DNA of 64,000 nucleotides from Prosthecobacter fusiformis (GTDB taxonomy: Bacteria; Verrucomicrobiota; Verrucomicrobiia; Verrucomicrobiales; Verrucomicrobiaceae): contig NZ_SOCA01000005.1 in assembly GCF_004364345.1 (NCBI RefSeq), forward strand, positions 233,716 to 297,715, written 5' to 3'. Shown piece by piece: positions 47,834 through 57,100 of this stretch. The position numbers and the translations under genes are program-made. The stretch's first letter is position 1. Each line of letters opens with the position of its first letter. The notes beneath the pieces are model-generated. The model was given only the letters and a program-made list of their open reading frames with translations. It did not search any database and was not told where the DNA came from.

Positions 47834-48418
47834 ATGAAACATGGGTTCAAAACATGGGCCGAAAAAGAGGCTCTTCGTCTGCGTTCCGAAATGCAACTTT
47901 CGGAAGATGCCACGTTGCCTGCAAGAGGGCTGGCGCAGCATCTTAAAATCGAAATCGCCACCCCACCAGAAATTGGCGTTGATGAAAAAACTTTGGGTGT
48001 TCTGCTTGGTCCTGGGACATCCAGATGGTCAGCTGTTACGCTCTATCTGCATAAAACTCCCTTTGTGGTTTTTAACCCAACGCATAGTGAACAACGCCAG
48101 GAGAGCGACTTGATGCATGAATTCGCTCACATTCTTTGCAAACACTCTCCAACAAAGGTCCTTGTAGGGGGAGGCTTTCCCTTCCCAATCCGGGAATATA
48201 ATAAGGATCAGGAAGAAGAAGCTGACTGGCTTGGGGCAACCTTAAAGTTGCCCCGGAACGCCCTGCTATCGGCTGTGAAAAAGGGCCTTACCGATGAAGA
48301 GTTAGCAGAGCAATTTAAGTGCTCTGTACCTCTTGCTCGTATGAGGCGAAACCGCTCTGGCGTGAAAATGCAATTGCAGAGGCTGCAAGCATTGAAGGCC
48401 AACAGAGGTTGGAACTAA
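47834..48418 (+). CDS. ImmA/IrrE-family metalloprotease (CapP-like)
   Basis: This 194-aa predicted zinc protease has H95-E-x-x-H99 in SDLMHEFAHILCKH and a likely third ligand in the EEEADWLGATL segment (E128/E129). ImmA-type proteases cleave a partner XRE repressor when activated. Here the partner is the preceding gene, with which it forms a tight operon. By analogy with CapP it may activate CBASS after DNA damage. It ends 4 bases inside the convergent fic gene. Confidence 0.85.
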   Translation: MKHGFKTWAEKEALRLRSEMQLSEDATLPARGLAQHLKIEIATPPEIGVDEKTLGVLLGPGTSRWSAVTLYLHKTPFVVFNPTHSEQRQESDLMHEFAHILCKHSPTKVLVGGGFPFPIREYNKDQEEEADWLGATLKLPRNALLSAVKKGLTDEELAEQFKCSVPLARMRRNRSGVKMQLQRLQALKANRGWN

Positions 48419-49488
48419 TTCTCTGGTTCAAATTTTCCTCTGGTATAGTATACCCCCCTCCCGCGACCGTGTCGTGTGAGCAGCCCTGCATCAACGAGTT
48501 CTGAAATTTTTGCTTTCAGTGTATTGCGATTTCCACCGGTAGCTTTTACGGCCTCCGCGAGTGTGATTCGATCCGTGTCATCAAGCATTTGTATGACCGC
48601 TGCCGCTAATGGTGAACTGGCTTCTACACGGTTTTGCTCAATCCTAATTTTCGCGTTGAGATTTTCTTTCTGACGGACAAGGCAGCGCAGAAAATAAACC
48701 AACCAGGATCCCCAATCTGGTGTGTTGCCCCTCAAAGTGGATTGGGTCTTTCTCAGCGCCTTATAATAGAATTCTTTGTTCTCTTCGATCACTGATTCCA
48801 AAGAAGCATAAGGCACATAGCTATAACCGTAGCGAAGCAGCAGCAGGGTCGTGAGCACTCGCGACAGCCTGCCATTCCCATCTTGGAAGGGATGGATGGC
48901 AAGGAACCAGACCACAAATATGCCGGTTACAAGCAATGGATGAAGATCCCCATCACGTTCTGCTTCAATCACCCAATCCACCAGGCGCTTCATAGCAAAA
49001 GGGGTTTCAAAGGGAGATGCCGTTTCAAACACGATTCCGAGTTCTTTCCCATGCTCGTCAAACGCAGCCACATGGTTATCCAAAGATTTATAGTCACCTC
49101 GATGCCGCTCGTCTTTCCCCGAATATTGAAGCAGCGTTCGGTGCAGTTGGCGGATGTGATTCTCAGTGACAGAAATGTGCTCGAACGATTCGAAGACCAT
49201 ATCCATCGCCGCTGCGTATCCTGCGACTTCTTCTTCATCCCTGCTTCTAAACTCTTGGATTTTGAGCCCGGACAAGAGCGTTGCCACTTGCTGGTCCGAG
49301 AGCTTGCTGCCCTCAATACGGGTTGAGGAGCCAATGCTCTCAATGGTAGCGACCTTTTTAAGCTGCGAAAGCTGATCTCGGGACAGACGTTTGAATGCCC
49401 GCCACTGCCCCTTGAACTCATCAAGAGAAGCAATCAGCTTCAGCATTTCTGCTGTAATTATGGGTTCAGGATTCAGATTTCGTAACAT
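48415..49488 (-). CDS. Fic-domain AMP-transferase (class II type)
   Basis: Fic proteins transfer AMP to hydroxyl groups of target proteins. The 357-aa protein has the complete Fic motif (IHPFQDGNGRLSR, catalytic H199), an N-terminal inhibitory helix (SSTRIEG, E59) that marks a class II autoinhibited enzyme, and a C-terminal winged-helix part (ITLAEAVKATGGNRNTLKAK). The ATG at 49,488 was chosen; a TTG at 49,503 is possible. Direct repeats upstream suggest autoregulation through the C-terminal HTH. It may be a free-standing regulator or toxin-like protein of the island. Confidence 0.9.
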   Translation of the reverse strand: MLRNLNPEPIITAEMLKLIASLDEFKGQWRAFKRLSRDQLSQLKKVATIESIGSSTRIEGSKLSDQQVATLLSGLKIQEFRSRDEEEVAGYAAAMDMVFESFEHISVTENHIRQLHRTLLQYSGKDERHRGDYKSLDNHVAAFDEHGKELGIVFETASPFETPFAMKRLVDWVIEAERDGDLHPLLVTGIFVVWFLAIHPFQDGNGRLSRVLTTLLLLRYGYSYVPYASLESVIEENKEFYYKALRKTQSTLRGNTPDWGSWLVYFLRCLVRQKENLNAKIRIEQNRVEASSPLAAAVIQMLDDTDRITLAEAVKATGGNRNTLKAKISELVDAGLLTRHGRGRGVYYTRGKFEPEN

Positions 49489-49493
49489 TTCGC

Positions 49494-49532
49494 ATCCATT
49501 CAATATCCAATTATATCCATTTCACATCCATT
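49494..49532. repeat. Four helically phased ATCCA(T/A)T repeats upstream of fic
   Basis: Heptamers start at 49,494, 49,505, 49,515 and 49,526 (spacing 11, 10, 11 bases), three identical and one with a single change. They lie just upstream of the fic start and would present binding sites on one face of the helix. Confidence 0.75.
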
Positions 49533-49663
49533 CTTCAATACAAAAAAACTCATAAGATCTATTTGCATTTTCGTGGAAAAAACTGGCAGTGGTTTTCTCA
49601 TCAGGCTTCGCTCAGATTTGTGAGCTTTAGAGCCCAAGTAACGTTTCATTTCATCCACTCACC

Positions 49664-51034
49664 ATGCCCGACCAAGCCATAAAGGACCGCTATCGCTCAG
49701 CTCAACGACTAGATAACTGCTTTTACCGCAGTCTAGGGAGCTATTGCTTCTACACTCAGTCGATTGAGCTTCCGAGCATCTCTGAGCAAGATTTTGCTGA
49801 GGCGGCAAAACTGGCGACTGATTTGAAGTCTAGCGGTGCAACGACGATCTCCCCGGCACTTTATGAAAAGCTAAAGCATATCCATCCAGTTTCAGCTCAC
49901 GAATACACCCACTTCCTGGATTGCACGGCAACCGTGTGGGGAATTGATCTTCTTTTAAGCCTCTTTCGTGCATATGGCTTGGGTGATGATGAAACGAAGT
50001 ACTTTCACGCGAAGGAAGCGAATGAGCAAATTCAAGGGATCAAGATGCCTGACTATTACTCGGTCATTCAGGAATCAGTTTCGCCGACACGCCCTTGGAA
50101 ATACAGAATCTCTACAGGTTCCATTTTTGACAAAAACGGTAAACCCTCATCTCGCCAAATTCCTTTTCTACACTTTTTGAATGCTGAAAATGAATTCCTC
50201 GCAAGAGCACCGATAAGCCTGCTCTCTATGCTGGAGGCCTCATCAACGTTTCAAGAGTTGAGGTCACATGCACTCTTGATCCGTCAGTTACCGGATGATT
50301 CAAAATGGGTCGAAAACTCAACATTTGGTCAAACCTTCATGAACCGATTGTACGATCACCAGCTTACAGAATATTCGGTTTGCACCCACCTCATCGCCAA
50401 CCGGAACAATATCACTGATCCAATGATAGCCTACTATTATGCGGCGATTATTTCTCGCTTCTGCCTAAATCTTAGAGCTTCAGACATTCCGAAATTTTCA
50501 ATAGTTGATGCAGTAGCAACAGCACTTTCTTTGGACGGGTCGCCTCACCGGCAGGAGATAATCTCCCGTCTAAATGCGTCTCTGGCAGCTGGCGACCGAG
50601 CAGTGCTCTTTTCGGTTTTAGCTCGATCTTGTGATATCGTGGGAGCACTCGCCAGCAAAACTACGCCACGAACCAGCCTTTCACAAGCATGCCAACTGTT
50701 CGGCGTAGAATTGGCCGAATTGGAGACCTCCGCAAAGGAAGCATTTTCGGAACTACATGAGCAATTGTCTCATCTTCCCAATGTTCCCCCAGCAATTGCT
50801 GCATCGTGCCTCCACAATTTCCAAGCCCAAGGAGATATCTATAACGTAAAATTTGATTTCACGGCAATGGAACTCCCCCCTGCAATGTATGGGGATGGCG
50901 AGCTAAGACCAGCTTTTATCGGAGGACGAAAGATATTCAAAGACTTTGATGTGGAGGAGCATTTTCTAGCAGTTCAGCCAAAGCGGGATTGGATGAGGCA
51001 GTTTAGTGAGGCCTGTTTCGTAAAACCGAATTAG
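49664..51034 (+). CDS. Hypothetical protein with HExxH motif
   Basis: I do not recognise this 456-aa protein. An HExxH zinc-protease-type motif is present at 79-83 (SAHEYTHFLDCTATVWG), following a helical N-terminus, so it may be a metallopeptidase; an upstream or downstream third ligand cannot be fixed by eye. The C-terminal half is helical (ALASKTTPRTSLSQACQLFG). There is no signal peptide. It stands alone in a defence-rich stretch of the island, which makes a defence or toxin role worth testing, but nothing in the sequence proves it. Confidence 0.55.
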   Translation: MPDQAIKDRYRSAQRLDNCFYRSLGSYCFYTQSIELPSISEQDFAEAAKLATDLKSSGATTISPALYEKLKHIHPVSAHEYTHFLDCTATVWGIDLLLSLFRAYGLGDDETKYFHAKEANEQIQGIKMPDYYSVIQESVSPTRPWKYRISTGSIFDKNGKPSSRQIPFLHFLNAENEFLARAPISLLSMLEASSTFQELRSHALLIRQLPDDSKWVENSTFGQTFMNRLYDHQLTEYSVCTHLIANRNNITDPMIAYYYAAIISRFCLNLRASDIPKFSIVDAVATALSLDGSPHRQEIISRLNASLAAGDRAVLFSVLARSCDIVGALASKTTPRTSLSQACQLFGVELAELETSAKEAFSELHEQLSHLPNVPPAIAASCLHNFQAQGDIYNVKFDFTAMELPPAMYGDGELRPAFIGGRKIFKDFDVEEHFLAVQPKRDWMRQFSEACFVKPN

Positions 51035-51290
51035 TGGAAGCCAAACTGTATCGCGCCCGCCCATCCGCCCTTGTGGCTCCGCGCCATTCGTCCCCCAAGC
51101 TTCCCGCCACGCGCCTGCTCGGAACAATCTCCTTCGCTGCCACCTGGCCAGACGCTTCCCTTCCTACCAGCCGAAACAGAACCACTGCGCTCACAAGGCG
51201 ACAACATATCGCCCTCCTTCGCCCACCGCTTCGATTGTCGCACTTTCCACGCCTTTAGTTCCGTTTGTTTAAAACCTCAATGACCATTAA
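51035..51290. other. Intergenic stretch without a supported gene
   Basis: This 256-base stretch is C/T-rich on the plus strand. Parts of it resemble the gap at about 60,990-61,060 (for example CTTCGCCC...CGC followed by a TCGC/TTT segment). Overlapping short ORFs on both strands show no family features, so I call no gene. Confidence 0.5.
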
Positions 51291-51451
51291 TCAGTCGATG
51301 GGCAAAAAACTGAATTGAGCCGCTTGCCCTTCACCCGGTGCCGGGCACCTTTTGAACCATGTGCGGACGCCTTAACCAGTATGCCAGGATCCCGACTTTC
51401 ATGGTTGCTGGGCTAGCGCTTGAGATTAAGCGCCATTTGGCAAAGGCTCGT
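51291..51451 (+). pseudogene. Truncated duplicate of SRAP gene leader and 5' end
   Basis: These 161 bases closely repeat 52,781-52,939: about 67 bases of leader plus the first 31 codons of the SRAP gene (MCGRLNQYARIP, EIKRHLAKAR), including the catalytic Cys2. After codon 31 the similarity stops and the frame runs into unrelated residues. The leader in both copies holds TCAG and CTGA arms and a GGTGC/GCACC hairpin just before the ATG. The DUF4116-like gene lies between the two copies. Confidence 0.8.
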
Positions 51452-51510
51452 AGAACACGCATGTCGCTATGTCGTAATCCAAGGATTCCAAGCCAGAGAC
51501 TCAGAAACAT

Positions 51511-52653
51511 TCAAACGCTGGCAACCCTTCTCCCCTTGTCTTTTGATGAGGCTGTAGCCAGCGCTTCCTTGGATTGAATGACAGATTTCTCAGCTGGTGC
51601 CTTGTCATTCGGCTTAGTTCCTTTAGCCGTTTGCTTTACTCTATCCACGAACTGCTGTACCTCTTCACACGGATTTTCGATATGCCGAATTGCGTGAACA
51701 TTTTGTTCCACTGCGGCGAGCTGCACCTCTTTACTCGGTTCTTTGATATACTGAATTACGCGACCTTCTTTTTGCACTGCGGCGATCTGTACCTTTATGG
51801 TTGGGTTATTAATATACTGAATTGCACTTGCCCATTTTTCTAAAGCAGCGAGTTGAACCTCTTCACTAGGATCCTTTATATACTGAATCGCGTAACCATC
51901 TTTTTCCACTGCGGCGAATTGAATATTTTCACTCGGTTTTTTAATATACTGAATTGCATGACCATTTTGTTCCACTGCAGCGAGTTGAACTTTTTCACTT
52001 GGTCTTTTGATATACTGAATTGCGCGGCCATCTTTTTGCACTGCCGTTAGTTCAAGATCCTCACTAGGCGCTCTTATATGTTGAATTAACTCTGGCTTTC
52101 TCGCTACGGCAAGAAGTTGAACTTTTTCAGTCGGTTTCTGTATTTCTAGTAGCAATGTGGGATCCGATTTCACCGCAATTAATTGAGCTACCTCGCACGG
52201 TTCTGACATTTCTCTTATTCTCCACCCATCATACCCCCCTGATAAATCTACAACCTGTTGGCGATTCCGAGCCGCCCTTGTAACTTGCTCAGTTGGATTA
52301 ATAATATACTGAATTGCTATCGGATCTCGTTTTATGGCAGCAAGTTGGATTTTTTTAATGGGATCTATTATATACTGAATTGCATGGCCACTTCTTCGCA
52401 CTGCAGCGAGCTGTACTTCTTCACTCGGTTCTTCGATATACTGAATTGCGTATGCCCATTTTCTCACAGCAGCAAGTTGAACCTTTTCACTAGGAGCCTT
52501 TATATACTGAATTGCGTGACCATTTTTTTCCACTGCGGTGAGTTGAACCTTTTCACTTGGATTTTCAATATACTGAATTGCCATCCCGTCTTGTTTCACT
52601 GCGGCGATTTGCAGTTCTGTATTCGGAATTATATTACCATCTGATACCAACAT
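51511..52653 (-). CDS. DUF4116-like repeat protein (14 x 22 residues)
   Basis: This 380-aa protein is built of about fourteen 22-residue repeats of the type QLAAVEKNGHAIQYIKxPSE. One unit is expanded (around VDLSGGYDGWRIREMSEP), and the Ser/Lys-rich tail is disordered. The repeats match DUF4116-like leucine-rich-type helical repeats, known from bacteria and large DNA viruses, which probably form a solenoid for protein binding. The gene is A+T-rich compared with neighbours and lies between two copies of the SRAP 5' end, which suggests it came in as an insertion. Confidence 0.75.
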   Translation of the reverse strand: MLVSDGNIIPNTELQIAAVKQDGMAIQYIENPSEKVQLTAVEKNGHAIQYIKAPSEKVQLAAVRKWAYAIQYIEEPSEEVQLAAVRRSGHAIQYIIDPIKKIQLAAIKRDPIAIQYIINPTEQVTRAARNRQQVVDLSGGYDGWRIREMSEPCEVAQLIAVKSDPTLLLEIQKPTEKVQLLAVARKPELIQHIRAPSEDLELTAVQKDGRAIQYIKRPSEKVQLAAVEQNGHAIQYIKKPSENIQFAAVEKDGYAIQYIKDPSEEVQLAALEKWASAIQYINNPTIKVQIAAVQKEGRVIQYIKEPSKEVQLAAVEQNVHAIRHIENPCEEVQQFVDRVKQTAKGTKPNDKAPAEKSVIQSKEALATASSKDKGRRVASV

Positions 52654-52846
52654 CTTAATCCTGCCTTTACATATGTTATATATTTACCGTATTAAATTAA
52701 TAAATAATAATTTGCAATAGATAATATTTGTATAGTTAGTGATAATTAACACTTTTTGAAAAAGTCTTCGCGACCTTGATTCAGTCGTGGGGCAAAACCT
52801 GAATGAGCTGCTTGCCCTTCATCCGGTGCCGGGCACCTTCTGAATC

Positions 52847-53632
52847 ATGTGCGGACGCCTAAACCAGTATGCCAGAATCCCGAGTTTCCGGGTTGCAGGG
52901 CTGGCGCTTGAGATCAAGCGACATCTGGCAAAGGCTCGTGAAGACAAGCGTTCACGGATTTACATCCTCAACAACATCTGCCCGACTGATTACGCCGACG
53001 TGGTCATTCAGGAGGAAGACGGTCTCGCTGTTGAGCGAATGCGGTTCGGGTTGATTCCAAACTGGGCGCGAGGCTCCAAAGCGGAAGTGTCCAAGAAGTT
53101 CACCCGCACCTTTAACGCTCGCTCCGACAGCATTTTTGAGCTGGGCTCATATCGGCAAGCCATCCGCAAGCGGCGCTGCATTGTCCCAGCGCGGGGCTGG
53201 CATGAATGGCCTGACCGCACCACCCCCTACTACATCCACAGATCAGACGATCAGCCGCTGTGGCTGGCTGGCATCTGGGATGTTTGGGAGAGCAATGCCG
53301 CAGATGACCAGGAAGAGCCGGTCATCACCTCAATGAGCGTGGTTACGACCCCGCCCGGAACCTATATGAGCAAATTCCACGACCGAAGCCCGTTGGTCTT
53401 GGAGGGCGACGCCATCTCGAATTGGTTGAAGCCTAATCTACAGGAATCGGACCTCCGGACGCTCCTAGAGCCCTACGAATGCCCGCATTTGGAAGCCTAC
53501 CGCGTTTCCACCAGTGCCAATTCTGCAAAAAACAAGACCGAGGAAGTTCTTCATCCAATTTCTCCCCCTGTTCCCTGGGGAGACGCCCCGCCGGAAGAGC
53601 CGCCAGAAAACGAGTACTTGAAACTGTTCTAA
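52847..53632 (+). CDS. SOS-response-associated peptidase (SRAP/YedK/HMCES)
   Basis: SRAP proteins crosslink their Cys2 to abasic sites in single-stranded DNA, protecting replication. The 261-aa protein has Cys2 (MCGRLNQY), the N-x-R segment FNARSD, the glutamate in PARGWHEW and the histidine in SKFHDRSPLVL, in family order. It is the first gene of a co-directional run with the UmuD-like protein (20-base gap) and the Y-family/DnaE fusion (6-base gap). This places DNA-lesion protection and error-prone synthesis in one operon. A truncated duplicate of its 5' end lies 1.5 kb upstream. Confidence 0.93.
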   Translation: MCGRLNQYARIPSFRVAGLALEIKRHLAKAREDKRSRIYILNNICPTDYADVVIQEEDGLAVERMRFGLIPNWARGSKAEVSKKFTRTFNARSDSIFELGSYRQAIRKRRCIVPARGWHEWPDRTTPYYIHRSDDQPLWLAGIWDVWESNAADDQEEPVITSMSVVTTPPGTYMSKFHDRSPLVLEGDAISNWLKPNLQESDLRTLLEPYECPHLEAYRVSTSANSAKNKTEEVLHPISPPVPWGDAPPEEPPENEYLKLF

Positions 53633-53652
53633 AGAACAGTATTCGGTGCGCC

Positions 53653-54105
53653 ATGTTAACGGCGGATCAGAATCAGTCCCTTCGAACCCTTTGGCGCTGC
53701 CTTGCACGCCAATGGAAGCTCAGGTCAATTCCTCTGCTCGGCACCATCGTTGCAGGCAGGGCTGAGGTGCCCGAAAGCACGATGGAGGCCTGCCTTACGG
53801 TTGACCCTGACACGCTGGGGCTGCCAAAGAACAACCGCACTTTTGCGCTTAAAGTTCAGGGCGACTCAATGCGAAACGCTGCCATTCTGGAAGGGGATGT
53901 TGTGGTGATGGAATTTCGGGAAGCCAAGCACGGGGACATTGTTGCAGCCCTCATTGACGGGGAAACCACCCTGAAACGCTTTTTCGTAAAGAATGGAGTG
54001 CCCTACCTGCGGGCATCCAACCCCAAATACCCGGACCTCATTCCCGCCCGCGAGCTGGTAATCCAGGGCGTTATGGTGGCTCTTCTCCGGCTTCCCAAAA
54101 AGTGA
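53653..54105 (+). CDS. UmuD-like S24-family autocleaving protein
   Basis: This 150-aa product has a cleavage-type Ala-Gly (A34-G35 in GTIVAGRAEVP), the catalytic serine S72 in VQGDSMRNAAI and the lysine K108 in GETTLKRFF, the Ser/Lys dyad of LexA/UmuD proteins. The N-terminal part before the cleavage site is only about 34 residues, too short for a LexA DNA-binding domain, so a UmuD-like polymerase manager is more likely than a repressor. An in-frame extension back to 53,479 overlaps the SRAP gene and is not S24-like. It sits directly before the polymerase fusion, as umuD does before umuC. Confidence 0.88.
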   Translation: MLTADQNQSLRTLWRCLARQWKLRSIPLLGTIVAGRAEVPESTMEACLTVDPDTLGLPKNNRTFALKVQGDSMRNAAILEGDVVVMEFREAKHGDIVAALIDGETTLKRFFVKNGVPYLRASNPKYPDLIPARELVIQGVMVALLRLPKK

Positions 54106-54111
54106 ACCTTT

Positions 54112-57100
54112 ATGATGCTGCATTTTGATGCGGATGCATTTTTTGCTGCGGTCGAACAAGCCGCCGATCCGAAATTACGCGGCAAGCCCATAGCAGTTGG
54201 CGGGCAGAAACGCGGCGTCATTGCATCTGCCAGTTATGAAGCGCGACGGCTTGGGATCTATACCACCATGCCAACAGTGAGAGCGCGTAAGCTCTGCCCT
54301 TCTCTCATCATCCTTCCGGGCGATTTTGAGAAATATGAGCGCTTCTCAAAGCTGATGTTTTCATATGCGTATGATTTCACTCCGCTGGTGGAAGTGGCTT
54401 CAATTGACGAGTGTTACATGGACCTCAAAGGAGCCAAGGATACTCGTGCGGTCTCAACTGCGTTGACAATCCAAAAGGCAATTTCCCAGTCGCTGAAGCT
54501 CTCTGTTTCCGTCGGCGTTGGAGCGAACAAGCTGGTCTCCCAAATTGCCTCCAAGCTCAAAAAGCCCCACTGCTTCATTGAAGTATCACAAGGCGGTGAA
54601 CAGGATTTTTTATGGCCGCTGGAAAATAAATGGCTCCCCCTGGTCGGACCTCATCTCGCAGCCAAGCTCAATACCGCCGGACTCCGCTGTGTTGGTCATG
54701 TGGCTGCAACACCAGTGGATGAATTATCGCTGGTTGTCGGGACCAGCGCCCCTACCCTGCATGAATATGCTCTCGGGCGCGACGACCGACCCGTGGTTTG
54801 TGATGCGCCTGAGGCCAAGAGCTACGGTGAGCAGGAAACCTTCGGGCAGGATACAACCGATACCGTATTCATCATCGCCCGCCTGCGCTGCATGGCTGAT
54901 GGGCTGATGAGGCGTGTCCGCCATGATGGCAAAAGCATACGCACGGTGAGTTTGCGAGTGCGATACAACGACATGGACGAAACCACTCGTTCGTCCAGCC
55001 TGGAGGAGCCAACCGACCTGGAGCATGATGTTTACCCGCTGCTTGAAACACTGTTGCATCGTGCCTGGGAAAGGCGCGTCAGCATCCGGCTGGTCGGCCT
55101 TCGCTTCACCAAGATTTATGAGGCGGGCTTCAGCGCCAGCCTCGGTCTGGAACAGTCCGACATTACCCGTGCACGCCTTCATATTTTGTCGGTGGTGGTC
55201 GATCATCTCCGGCATAAGCAATGCAGCATCATGCGAGGTCATGATCTCTGGCTATCAAAGCACCGTCAACAGCCTCGTGAGACCCTGCCTAAGCCGCAAG
55301 TCATCACGGGCGAAGTTAAAGAAAGCTCTCACCGCGTCCTGCGTGAGCGGGCGGAAAACGGTCCTCAGATCTTTGTCCCATCTGCGCAGAGCCTCACCGC
55401 TCCCGCATTGAATGTGAAAAGCTGTTACAGCTTCCTTGATTCAGCGCTCACCATTCCAGCGATGATCAAGGCTGCTACTGGCTACGGCATCAAAGCCCTC
55501 GCAATCACCGACCCCAACCTGCACGGAGCTGTTCCGTTTTATCAGGCAGCAAGCGCAGCCGGCATCAAACCCATCATCGGAGCAGAGCTGCTTAGCGGCA
55601 GCACCCACCTGCTGGCATATGTGCAAAACAAGACCGGCTACCAGCATCTCTGCCGGTTGCTTTCCTTTGGTAAAGGAGGCCACGTTACGACCGAGCAACT
55701 ACAATCCCACCGGGAGGGGCTTATCATTACGCCCGGCAATGCTGACGCAATCGCACTGCCGGAGATCCGTTACCACAAGGCCGCTGACAAAATGCTCTTC
55801 AGCGTTTTGCAAAGCATGAAGACATTGACGCTGCTTCATGAACCGCACCCACAGAAACGACGCGGGGATTTTGCATTCCCGCTACCAGTCGAATGGGGCA
55901 GATATTCCCCGCAGGCGCTAAAGGCAGCACATGAACTGGCTGACCAATGCGAGTTCGCTTTTGATTTTAAAACCCTGCGTTTTCCTAACTATGCACCAAG
56001 AGATGGCTCCACACCTGCCGCCATGCTATCCAGGCTGGCGCATGAAGGTTTAAAGCGTCGTTACGGCAGCAATGCAGATTCACATCTGGCGCAGCTCCGC
56101 GAAGAACTCGAGATCATCGCTGAAGTTGGCTATGAGGAATATTTCCTCACCGTTTGGGATCTTCTTCAAGAATGCCTCACCCATGATATTCATTGGATCA
56201 CCAGAGGCAGTGCCGCTGATTCGCTCGTGTGCTACTGCCTCGGAATCAGCAATGTTTGCCCGATCAGGTTCGAGCTGTATTTCCGCAGATTTTTGAACCG
56301 CGACCGCATGGCTCTCCAGAAGCTTCCCGATATTGATATCGATTTCGCGCATGATAAAAAAGATGCCGTGGTCGAATTGCTCCTGAAGCGCTACGGCCCG
56401 GAACATGCCGCTATTGTGGGAGGGTTTAACACCTTTCAGGCAAAGTCAGCTTTCGCTGATATCGCCAAAGTTCTTGGCGTTGCTGAAAATGAAATCCGCC
56501 GCTTAACGCAGCATATGCCATGGACAGATGCGAAGCACGCAGCCGATGCTGTAGCAATGTCGCGTGAGTGCGATAACACGCCCTGGCAGGAAGAGCCGAT
56601 GAGAACCGCATTACTCATGGCTGGCATGCTCGACGGCTTTCCCCGCTATCCTAAAATGCACCCTTGCGGCGTGGTTCTTTCCCGCTGCCCGATTCGGGAT
56701 CTTTCCCCCACCTTCCAAAGTACCAAAGGCTGGCAGACGACCCATTTCGACATGGACAGCGTTGAAGCTGTCGGGTTGATCAAGCTCGATATTCTCGCTC
56801 AAGGCGGTCTTGCCGTACTGCGTGATACCAAGAGCATGCTCCAAGCTCAGGGCTTCACAATGAGTTTAGATAACCTTGAAGTCGGAGGCATTGGAGGAAC
56901 CGAGGAACCACCACGCAGCCCAGATGCAGAGCCTTGGAGCGATCCTGAAATCTGGCAGATGATTGCCAGTGGCAATGGACGTGGAGTTCACCATATCGAA
57001 AGCCCTGCCATGACCAGTCTGGCTTGCATGGCAGATGTGCGGGACATCGACAGGCTGGTTGCTATTGTCTCAGTCATCAGACCGGGTGCCGCAAACGGTC

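Noticed and set aside
51031..51290. Several overlapping 60-75-codon frames on both strands
   Set aside because: They overlap each other in all frames in a GC-rich stretch, have no Shine-Dalgarno and no protein features.
51511..52653. Regular DNA repeats suggesting a CRISPR array
   Set aside because: The roughly 66-base period encodes in-frame 22-residue protein repeats; there are no separate spacers and no cas genes.
52745..52846. LexA box upstream of the SRAP operon
   Set aside because: I find TTCAG/CTGAA arms about 16 bases apart in the leader but no recognised LexA consensus; the operator for this phylum is not known to me.
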